64,000 nucleotides of DNA, from NCBI GenBank assembly GCA_001599595.1, contig BCHH01000002.1:3390427-3454426 (forward strand), read 5' to 3'. Source of the stretch: Beverwykella pulmonaria. Taxonomy: Eukaryota > Ascomycota > Dothideomycetes > Pleosporales > Melanommataceae. This document shows, piece after piece, positions 54,580-64,000 of the stretch. The notes below the pieces were generated by a model. That model was not told where the DNA came from, made no database searches, and saw nothing but the letters and a program-made list of their open reading frames with translations. Each line of letters begins with the position of its first letter. Positions within the stretch are counted from its first letter, which is position 1. A program made the translations under genes and the position numbers.

Positions 54580-57500
54580 ATGGCGGAACAGCAGCAGCAG
54601 ACCAAGCCGGGGGGCCACTACTCGGGTGCCAACCCCGTGCCAACCGTCAAGAAGTTCATCGAGAACTTGGACAAAGACAAGAAGGAGCGAGACCGCAAGC
54701 TCGACGAGCAGTTCTCGGCCAACCAGCAGCAGCAGGTCTCCTCCACGGGAGATGCCGTCCCTCACAAAGCTAAGAAGATGGGGATTTCCGGGACTCAGAA
54801 GACAGTCACAGACCCCACGACGGGCAACCAGGTTGTCATCGAGGATGTCAGCAAGGCTATGATGGAGCGGGTTGAGAATCCCACAGTAGGGCGACGCGCA
54901 GTCGAATAGAACGAGCATGTGAAGCTGACTTGGACAGCTCTCTGTACCGAACGCGAATCTGCAAAAGGATACCGTACGTCTCACTGCTAACGCTAACGAT
55001 AGGGTACGAGCTGACCAGGCACAGACTGTGAAGACCACCTCCACCCAGTCACCTGAAGAATATAAGCGCAACCAGGACATCACAGCGCCCCCAGACCCCA
55101 TTGCTGAAGGCTCCACCTCTGACGTGCCGATTCATGGCGAGAAGACTAACATTCTTTTCCACCCAACACCGTCGGTCAGCTATGAGCCCACATTCGCTGC
55201 CCTCGAGAAGCGAGCAGGCTATCTCTGCATTGCCATACTCGTAGTCACTGTGGTTGTGGGAAAGATGTTTGGAGGAGCCCTCAAGGGCTTGATACCTTTG
55301 GGCATGTGTCTGTCGTCGGGCGTCTGGCTGTGGATGAAAGAGGTAATACGAAGTGGAAGGGAGGTAGAGTGGCATAGTGAGCAGACTCGAGGAGAGATGG
55401 TACGTAGCCATGCTATTTCTTACAACACACCATGCTCACCCACATATAGGCCACTGCGAACCTCCTCCCCGAGTCAGTCGAGTGGATGAACACTCTCCTC
55501 GGCATTGTCTGGGGACTCATCAACCCAGACATGTTTCAAGGTGTCGCCGACACCCTCGAGGACGTGATGCAAGCATCCGTACCCGGCATCATTGAAAATG
55601 TCCGGGTCGCCGAGATCAACCAAGGCAGCAATCCTCTACGCATCCTAAGCCTGCGTGCACTTCCAGACACCCACATGGGCGACCTCAAGAAATCCATTCA
55701 CGAAGAAAATAAGAAGACCAAGGACCCTCAGGAAGCGGCCGCAGACGAAGAGGGAGGAGACTTTTACAACTTGGAAGTGTCGTTTGCATACCACGCGAAA
55801 CCCAGCGGAAAGCGCGCAGCAGACAAAGCACGCAACATGCACATGCAACTCGTCTTCTATCTGGGCATCAAAGGACTGTTTGGTGTGCCTCTCCCAATCT
55901 TCGTGGAACTACAAGGCCTCGTTGGCACCATCCGCTTGCGCATGAACATGACGCCTGAGGCACCATTCCTGAAGACGTTGACTTTTACCCTGATGGGTAC
56001 TCCGCAGGTTCAGGCTGGTTGTATCCCAATGATGGAAAAGGCCCCCAATCTTCTAAATCTGCCCTTGATCAGCAACTTCGTCAACTATGCGATTGGAGCC
56101 GCTGCAAGTAGTAAGTACCCCTTCACCCAGGGTCTACAACCCATCCATGTAATACTCATTGTACTAGTGTATGTTGCTCCCAAGTCTATGTCTATCGATA
56201 TGAGGGCCATTTTGCAAGGCGACTCTATCCAGAAGGACGTCGAAGCACTTGGAGTTATGTGGATTCGCATCCATCGCGCCGTTGGTCTCAGCAAGCAGGA
56301 TCGCCGCGGCTCGGAACATGGTGGAAGCGACCCGTATATCACACTAGCCTTCTCCAAATACGGAAAGCCCATGTATTGCACAAGAGTCATCACCGACGAC
56401 CTGAACCCGATCTGGGAGGAGACCACCGCACTCTTAGTTACTCCAGAACTTATCAAAGCCGACGAGAATCTAAGTGTCGAGCTTTGGGATTCAGATCGCC
56501 ACACCGCTGACGACATCGTTGGCAAAGTCGAACTCTCCATGCAGAAAATGATCCAACATCCGGGCAAAATGTATCCCCAGGTTTCCAAACTCGCGGGTAT
56601 GGATACCGGCAGTGAGATGCCTGGTGAGCTACACTGGGAAGTCGGCTACTTTGGCAAGCCTCAGTTCCGCCCAGCACTCCGTACTGATGGCAAGAACCGG
56701 TCACTGCCCGATGAATTGAAAGACGATCCTGCACTACAAGACGAAAAAGGCGTCACCAACTCTGAGCAAGACGATGCTGTCATGCATACCCCACCTGATC
56801 CTCTTTGGCCTAGTGGAGTATGCAACATCATCATTCATCAAATCGTCAACCTCGAGCTTGAGAATGTGAAGGGCAGCAATGGCAACCGAAAAGGCCGTGA
56901 GTTCGAACCAGCAAAGCCATATGGCGAATCTACCGAAGAGACAGGCGGAAACCTCCCCACCAGTTACTGCACCATCTTGTACAATGATCAGCTCGTCTAC
57001 CGAACTCGTTCCAAGGCTGTATCATCCCAGCCCATCTTCAATGCAGGCACAGAACGATTCATTCGTGACTGGCGCTCTGCTATTGTTACTGTCACGGTCC
57101 GCGACTCTCGTAATCGAGAACATGACCCTATCCTCGGCGTGGTTCCGTTGAAGCTTTCTGATATTCTGGAAACGTCTTCACAGGTCACTCGTTGGTATCC
57201 GCTGGATGGTGGAATAGGATTCGGCCGCATCCGCATCAGTCTGCTCTTCCGAAGCGTCGAAACTCGACTTCCCCCGAACATGCTTGGATGGGACGTTGGG
57301 ACATTCGAGTTCCGTTCAGAACGCATCCTGGTTGTGGGCTACAATCGCAATCCAAAGCTAAAGTTGCGCACTGGAGGCAGCACAGGCAAGCTTTCTCGAG
57401 CACATGCTCGCAAACTTGACGAAGGTGATGGGTATTACTGGGACTTGACCGAGAGCGATGGCAAATACAACGTTCGGCTGCCAGTAAAGTACCGATACCG

Positions 57501-58575
57501 ATCACCTATTGTGTTCGAATTCCACGTTGCCAACAAGCGCAAGGCGGACGCTTACGCGGTCATCTGGCTACAACATTTCATTGACAACGAGGACGCGGAC
57601 ATCAACATCCCCATCTGGACAACGGCCCATCCAGCCCGTCTCACGCAGAACTACATCACTGAAGAAAACTGCCACAAGGAGCCTGGCCTGGAAGATCTTC
57701 AAGAAGTGGGCCGTCTCCAATTCCGCGCTCGCTTCAAGGCTGGCACCGATGAATCACACGAAGCGTTCATTGTCGACAATGACTCTCGCGAAACGTACGA
57801 AACATGGGAATGCTGTCTGACAGAAGGCGTCCGGAACCGCAAAGTCGACAAAGAGCTACCTGAGAAACTTCAGCAACTGCACAACGAATCGCTCACCGAG
57901 GGTCGAGACATTCTCAAGAATGCCGACGAAGATGAGAAGAAGAAATGGCTCTCTAAGGGTGGTGAAGATTGGAGCGGGGCTTTTGGCCACGATCCCAAAG
58001 CATACATGGACACCCGTGGCAAGAAAAAGAGAGAACCGGGTGCCGAAGCCCCCCTACACGACCCCTACCATCCCAGCGACGACGAAGATAATGACGACAA
58101 TGACGACAATGACGATAGCACAGATAACTCTTCAGATCTCGGCATTCAAGATGCGGACAACGTCGGGACGGCAGAGACAATGAACGGTAACGGCGCTGCT
58201 CTTAACGGCAGCATGAAAACCCCATCTGCTAATCTCTCTCCCGACGCCCCTCGAGCATCTCAAAGCACCGGCCGTACAGGCGCCACGACAAATACGAGCC
58301 GTAGTTCGGAAACAAGCACGTTGAGCCAGAAGGACATCAGCCGCCAGAATAAGAGAACCGAGGAGCGCAAGCAGAGGGGCTTGATGCAGTGGAAGCCTGC
58401 GAGGAATGCAAGGTTTGCGAAGAATCAGGGGATGTTGGGATTGAATAAGTTAAAGAAGAAACTTACTGGTGGGTTGGAGGGGAGACAGCCAGGCGTTGAG
58501 ACTGGTAAGTCCTTCTGATGATGCGCGATTGCATGTATATGGAAGCTAATGATGTGTACAGAAACTGGAACATGA
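54580..58575 (+). CDS. Mug190-like SMP/C2-domain protein (tricalbin-type tether)
   Basis: Six exons, 54580-54885, 54938-54973, 55025-55399, 55450-56110, 56168-58504 and 58562-58575, give about 1242 residues. After a polar head, hydrophobic spans near residues 172-212 (AGYLCIAILVVTVVVGKMFGG... MCLSSGVWLWM) likely form an ER hairpin. An SMP-like lipid-transfer domain follows (SVEWMNTLLGIVWGLINPDMF through SNFVNYAIGAAAS). Then come a C2 domain (MWIRIHRAVGL...GSDPYITLAF, LNPIWEE, ELWDSDRHTADDIVG) and a second C2-like region (about 690-860). The tail is acidic, then basic. This is the order of fission-yeast Mug190 and tricalbins, which tether ER to plasma membrane. The fourth intron (57 bp) is stop-free and a multiple of three. 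A last intron at 58505 gives an ETGT end. Confidence 0.87.
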
Positions 58576-58683
58576 TCTCGATCTTGGCGTCGGAGAGCTA
58601 AATTTGCGTGCAGAAGCGGACACGAAGTCTTTGATCTGATTTTCAACTCCAAGACGTGGACCTGTTGATTTGTAAGGCAAGAC

Positions 58684-58703
58684 GAGGCGAGGCGAGGCGA
58701 GGC
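58684..58703. repeat. GAGGC pentanucleotide repeat
   Basis: Four exact GAGGC units just after the Mug190-like gene. Confidence 0.85.
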
Positions 58704-61700
58704 GGAGACTAACTGTTGCAAAAGCGTAGTCGTGGTCTTGGAATTCTGGGCGTACAGATCCGGGGTTTCGATTTCTCTTCTTATTTCATGACGTTATGCA
58801 TACATACGGAAAACTCATAGTGGAAATAATTATATCACTTATACTTTGTTCAAATACAGCCCTCATGTGTTTTCTCACAAAAAGAATTCATTCAGTGCAA
58901 TGTCGTGATATCTTTCAGCAGGCAATGTTGATAACAACAGTAATACGATTTAATACGAAAATAAACAGGCTTGAAGAAGTGAGGTATCTAAAAGCTAGCA
59001 AGCAGCGCGCACGTCTTGAGTCAAAGATTCATGCATTTCATTCATTGATCAACATGCTTACCGTGTGAGCTGTGAAACCGCAGTGGAGTTTGAAGACCTC
59101 TACTGTAGCCACGTTGAAGGGGAGAGCAAGAAGAACTCGTGAGCATGGCGTTCTGGGTTGTTCGTGTCGACTAACGTCAATAGAGATACGAGGAAGGTGA
59201 AAACGTTGACGGTGTTGGACAGTTCAAGAGAGACTGATCGACTGGGGATACGCCCTAGGCATAGATAGTAATATGTCTCGCCTTATTTTGCCGCCCCTTA
59301 TTCGCCTGACTAGGAATACTTTGCACAAAACGTGACCTTTTGGAGCAGATCCTTGCCCAAACAGTTGGCATAACTAACGAGCTGTTGTCTCGCGAGTGGT
59401 GGCGAGGTCGCAGACGCTGCTTTATGTGAGGCCAATAGTATGGTAGTTTTGGTTTATGGGACAGCCTCATGCTGAGCTCTTCGCTAAGAGTGTTGGTGAA
59501 GTCAGGCCCTTTCAATCGGGAACATGCTAGTAGGAGCCATTCTAGAATGTGTGGCTTCCCCGCGGGCGTAAGAGTTGCGTGTTGTTTCCCACGTTCGTGT
59601 TGGATGTACGTCGTCCTGAGACCTTCGACTGAAATCTTCTGGACGATGGGCAGAATGTGAGTGTGGGTCGATTCTGTGGCACATGAGAGTGAAATGTTAG
59701 TATGAGGGGGTCACCAGCCGTCTGGTCAAGCTCATCGTCCAATATTGCCTCACTTTGAAAAGCGACGAGAACCGGGATCGAGAATGGGTAGACACCGGAT
59801 TTATATGGCAGTAAGAGTAAGGCCATGTCAGAGCCATGTCGACGATGTTGCCCAGGACCATCAGCAAGTACGTAAGTATTCTTGCAGGTAAATATTTCCA
59901 TCTCAGCATCATTTGCCATTCGCGTACACTTATGCCGCACCACCTCTCATTGTCCTCATTCGACAACGCCATTGTGAAAATCCCATCATGTGAATCGCTG
60001 TATTCAGGCAGTGCTCATGCTCTCGTAAGAATGCAGCCATCTCGTTCACCTATCCTGCCGAAACGATAATTGGCGCGTATTGCGCGGCGCAGCCGGAAAA
60101 TCGGACGCAGGTGTGAGGCGAGGTAGGGTGGTAGATTTTCAATCAAACGCCCGGAAATACCAGGATGTGGCGGGCGCGTAAAAGCTGACTCTGTTCGATT
60201 TTGAGGGTGTTCACTGTGTGGGTGCGGTTTCGGTGGCGTGAGAGAGCTGATGATAAGAAAAAGGCGAAGAATGCAGGGTATGGGTAGCAGATGTTCTAGT
60301 GTGGCAGCATTTGCACGCAGCCTATGGCTTGTGATGTCAATAGCCTTCATGTGCTCATACCAATATATTTTTTTGAAGGCTGAAAATGATGTCGATGATG
60401 AAAAGTTCATTGAAACTGTTGTAAAGATCTCTCTGCGCTCATGAGACGGAATGATACTGAAAGGCGCGTCAAACCGATGATTTTACTCAACGAGTCGCTA
60501 GATAAAGGGCGTGGCTCGTAAGAGGGTTATCATTTTGGGAAAGAAAAGAAATTCGGGAAGATCACTCTATCGTCGGTGGCGTATATCGTAGGGGTGTATT
60601 GACCTAACTGACGTTTTCGGCTTTGATTCGTGCATTACCCTGGTCAATGGCGTCGCCAAAGTTGGTGGGATGCATGGTCGAGTGCATACGAATTTAGTCA
60701 CATGACATGCCCGAGACATCATCTGGTGTGACATCGTGGATGCAAGCCTGCGGCATAGGCAAGCGAAGGATGCACTGCCGGCCGACGTTTCTCTAGTTCG
60801 TTGCCAATGTTGCAACATTTCCCCGATCTGACACAAGCTGCAACGGTACGGCGCGTAAGGTGAGCAGCGGAAATATTTTCGAAGGGTGTTTGAGGGAAAG
60901 GAATGGCACAGTGGCTGAGATAAACAAAGTGGAGAGTGTCTCGGGCGGTTCCGTAAGCCAAGAACGGGAGGACGTGTCCGCATGCCTCAGACCACTACAA
61001 TTGTCGAGTTAGATGGAGTATGCCTCTCGTAGACGCCGCCAAGGTGGCAAAGTGCGGCGCTGTTACTGCACATTGAACTTCAACGCCAGCAGACGATGGC
61101 CCTAACAAATTCCTGAGCAAAATCTGGTGTGGGATTCATAGATCGATTGAGGTTCGAGATCACACAAAAGGACTCTGGTCCCGAAGTCATATCTGAGGAA
61201 ACGCTCATGAAAGTGCGTCAAGCGCTGATCTCTGTCTCGCAAGTCTCCAGAGACCTGGTTCTGGAACATTGAGCGGTTGATGTGGGGAATCTCCTGTATC
61301 GAGTAACGAGATCGCCATGTGGCGGCAGAAACGATTTGTGTAACCTTCGACGAATGCTTGGCTAGGCAAGAAGTTCTGAGACCTTGTAGGATTGGAAGAG
61401 TGTCTTGGGGCTAGTAAAAAGCATTGCGGCTCTTTCCACGTCTGCGCAGTCAAGAAGCGAGTGGCACAGCAACTTCATCCCACGGACGTCTACTAGCCCA
61501 GGGGTCTGGGCCGACGCTTTCCAGCCAATTGTTCATTTTTCACGGCGAGGTATTGCAGGGGTGAAGCTCAAATGAACGACAGATGAGTAACGCCCGATAG
61601 GTCGCCGCAGATCCTGGTTGGCGGAGCTGACGAGTGTGGGGCATGTATACTGCGCAGTTGACGGAGTGGCGCTGACTCTTTTTTGACGACATGTTAAATT

Positions 61701-62374
61701 GACCTCATGCATTTTGAAAACTTTTCTCGAAACGAAGGGGGAAAGGGGACTAGCCTCAGATTGGCGTTATTTTACCAGAATTTTTAGGATGAGCACGCCA
61801 ACTTGACAAAGAACCCATGGCACGCATACCCTTTTGTATCTCTTATGTGGGGTTTGGTAAACCAGGTTCAGATTGTGAGGAAGGGATGACGGGACATCAT
61901 TCTCTCCTTAGGGCAGTTACACTTACACCTACCGGGAACGCTGAATCGCGCTCAAGGGAGGATTGAACGCCACTGTCTGTTGAATTGAAATAGTTGGAGT
62001 AGATGATAATCGGAAATGCCAAGAATACTGAGCGACTACTACCTATGCGTGTCCAATGTGGTCTTTATAGAGGGCAGCAGTAGGTGGAGAATTCCCCTAC
62101 TTTATTTTTTCTATGGTGTCTTTGCCGGATGCGCACAAACAGGCAAGATGTAATTTCTAGGAGCTGAGATTGGCAACAGCGAAGCTAAGGGAAACTGGTG
62201 ACGGCACGTACTTGGCGGCACGAAGCAAGTACACAGAAGTGGGTCAGTTCCACGGGTGGGTGTGGCACTCCTTGACCGGCGAAGTTGAGCCTTGATTAGG
62301 GTGGGTGAGCCTCAATCTATCGAAGATGAGACATGGCGAGGTGACACAGGGTGGACGCCTAATTGTTGAGCAAC

Positions 62375-62394
62375 AGAGAGAGAGAGAGAGAGAG
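62375..62394. repeat. AG dinucleotide microsatellite
   Basis: Ten uninterrupted AG units in the gene-poor region. Confidence 0.95.
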
Positions 62395-63259
62395 TAAAAG
62401 GAAGAGCGAAAGCAACATCGGGGCACAGATTGCGGAATGTGAAGCGCCTAAGACCTTCTAGCTAACTCTTAGCGATCTGAATGAAGGAACAATCCTGGAA
62501 ACGTACCGTGCCGTTTTGAGTACACGCTACTAAAAGCGACGTAGGAAGGAGGTGAGAACGCCGCATGCGCTTCGACGCCTCGCTGCTTCACCGCTGAAGC
62601 TCCAGAGCTGAAAGGCGCATTGCTTCTCCTCTCCTCTGGATCTTGATGCTATCAGTGCTCAGTGATCGGCGATTCAGAGGCGACAAGTTTGCTGCATGGA
62701 CTCAAAGATAAGGTTAGATGACATGAAGTGAAGTAGGAACACGAAAGGACTAGTTCATCGCTCACGCCTTCCCTTTTTGGGTCTCGCTTGGGCTTTTTAC
62801 CGCATCACGACCTCAGAACCTCCACAAGCTGAGTCCCTCGAACCGGGGGAGTGTATAGGTCACAGCCTGGCACAGGAAAAAGGATGATATGGTCATCATT
62901 GAAAAGTTTATCATTGTAAGGTCCTTGCATTCAACATTTAAGCTGCGCATGTACAATAAAACGAGTACAAGAGAGAAGTGAAGATATATATGATGACCAA
63001 AGACTGTCAGAACCCGCAATACATACAAGACTAGCTAGCCAATAGGGCCACTAACGAATGACCAAAAGCACAATAAAGACAAACTGTCCTGCCAACGTAC
63101 AGACAAACTCCCGCGTTAACGATAAGTAGCCACTCCAAAACCTACAGCTACGTTAACATCCGGTCAACTAGCAATGTTCCATTGCAAATATAACTGCAGA
63201 GAGCCCCAGCTTAAACCAGCAAATATTGAAATGGGGAAGCTTAATCGGCGACGACAAGT

Positions 63260-63531
63260 CTACGATTTACGAGGAGGTGATAGGGCGAATAGGCAATGGT
63301 CGCATTTACGATTGCCGTATTCGTGGAATCTGTAGGCTGCTGGGTGGCCAGCATCGCCAGCATTTATGCATAGCTGCATCTCGTGTGGTCCTCCGGTACG
63401 GCCTGTAGTTGAATCTGTTAGCAGAATACAGATAACTTGTGGGAGGACTGACCTGTAGGTCGTGCTCCTCCACCAGCGGCCCCTGGAAGATCTTGGCCTC
63501 TTGGGGCACTAGAATTTCCAGAAGAACTCAT
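63260..63531 (-). CDS. small two-exon orphan with a CxxC pair
   Basis: Two exons, 63531-63453 and 63402-63260, with a 50-bp intron that has a GTCAGT donor, a perfect CTAAC branch and a TACAG acceptor. They give 73 residues. The first exon reads MSSSGNSSAPRGQDLPGAAG, a disordered Gly/Ser head. The second has MQLCINAGDAGHPAAYRFHEYG and then RKCDHCLFALSPPRKS. The CDHC pair with the earlier Cys and His residues might bind zinc. Strong splice signals argue that this is a real gene, but no family is recognised. A longer form using the GTAAAT donor near the end (about 63271) cannot be ruled out. Confidence 0.5.
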
Positions 63532-64000
63532 GTTGATGGTGTTCGTAGTTGAAATAAGTGTCTGATGATGATGAAGTCGAGGTTAGGAAGAGGGAATTGA
63601 CGATTGAGAGAGGACTGGGATTTCGGGGTTTGGATAGAGACTGGAAATATGATGGAGAGAAGCTGCATTTTATATTCACACAGAACGGCGCTTCTTCATT
63701 TTCAGTTGTTTCTGTGCCTCATGAATGCAGATCTAGGCTTGAATGCGGTGGCAAGGCCATATCCTGAGGAGAGACATGATGGCAGTCAGGCCATTTTCCA
63801 AGCTACACTTAGGGCGCGGCGTAGCATACCGTAAAGCCTCCCGCGGGTTCATGAATGGCGAGCCCGAACGGGTGTGAGCGCCACACGGCACGAACATCCT
63901 GTGCCTCAGTGAAATGAGCCAGGAGCCGTAGATCCATACTGCAGTGGTTCAGAGAGACTCATTGATCGTTCGAGTTTTCATACTTATGTTGCCAAGTAGA
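63532..64000. other. window end, upstream of the small orphan
   Basis: Likely promoter of the minus-strand orphan. Short plus-strand open frames (63558-63834) show no family pattern. Confidence 0.4.

Larger units (their letters stand above)
58576..63259. other. 4.7-kb gene-poor region
   Basis: No gene could be supported on either strand. Open frames are short. The best minus-strand one (59972-59697, MALSNEDNERWCGISVREWQMML...) has a protein-like first 35 residues but nothing around it. Contains two simple repeats listed separately. I saw no tRNA, rRNA or transposon reading frame. Confidence 0.45.

Noticed and set aside
54469..55116. 215-codon minus-strand frame over the Mug190-like 5' end
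   Set aside because: Antisense to well-supported exons; low-complexity Leu/Val text without a family.

Overview
The window is nuclear DNA of a filamentous ascomycete (Pezizomycotina; a Dothideomycete or close relative is my inference). Genes lie on both strands without operons. Most are split by short introns (about 47-140 bp) with GT-AG ends and CTAAC/CTGAC-type branch points. Several products are typical of fungi: Rxt3, Dsc3, Rrg9, a Mug190-like C2 protein, a DUF3433 membrane protein, a GliT-like oxidoreductase and a GPI-type wall protein. I rebuilt the exon structures by eye from splice signals and remembered family patterns. No search was run.

Layout. 0-6.5 kb: 3' end of an agmatinase-type ureohydrolase (+), ISA1 iron-sulfur assembly (+), a broken Dabb-domain gene (-), Dsc3 (+), an array of 11-bp GCGGGAAA repeats, a small protein made of three KEHHxSVNxAY repeats (+), and RRG9 (-). 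6.8-11.7 kb: an mpaB/rubber-oxygenase-type protein (+), a weak coding stretch, and a seven-exon short-chain dehydrogenase (-). 12.4-20.1 kb: cytochrome c (+), a PDH-kinase-family gene (+), two poorly known minus-strand ORFs, and bifunctional 6-phosphofructo-2-kinase/fructose-2,6-bisphosphatase (-) with a GC-AG intron. 21.9-26.8 kb: an F-box-like protein (+) and the four-exon Rxt3 gene (-). 26.8-29.1 kb: AT-rich, with CACGT repeats and a candidate LTR remnant.

29.1-35.8 kb: a GliT-like flavoprotein and an MFS drug-transporter-type protein (both -), then battenin CLN3/BTN1 (+). 36-40.4 kb: a decayed coding stretch, ATP synthase OSCP (-), a possible small gene, and ribosomal protein S8 (-). 42.9-47.6 kb: a secreted, probably GPI-anchored repeat protein (+), DPH1 (-) and a cysteine-rich secreted protein (-). 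48.2-58.6 kb: a DUF3433 membrane protein with a 27-bp repeat tail (+), a 174-residue orphan (+), GlcNAc-6-phosphate deacetylase (-) and the Mug190-like tether (+). 58.6-64 kb is nearly gene-free, apart from a small two-exon gene with a CxxC pair at 63.26-63.53 kb.

Mitochondrial or respiratory functions recur (ISA1, RRG9, cytochrome c, PDH kinase, OSCP), with PFK-2/FBPase-2 setting glycolytic flux nearby. This is a loose neighbourhood and not a cluster with shared regulation. I found no convincing new multi-gene system. The best leads are the KEHH-repeat protein, two stop-free introns whose lengths are multiples of three, the GC-AG intron, the LTR remnant with its hairpin, and several decaying genes.
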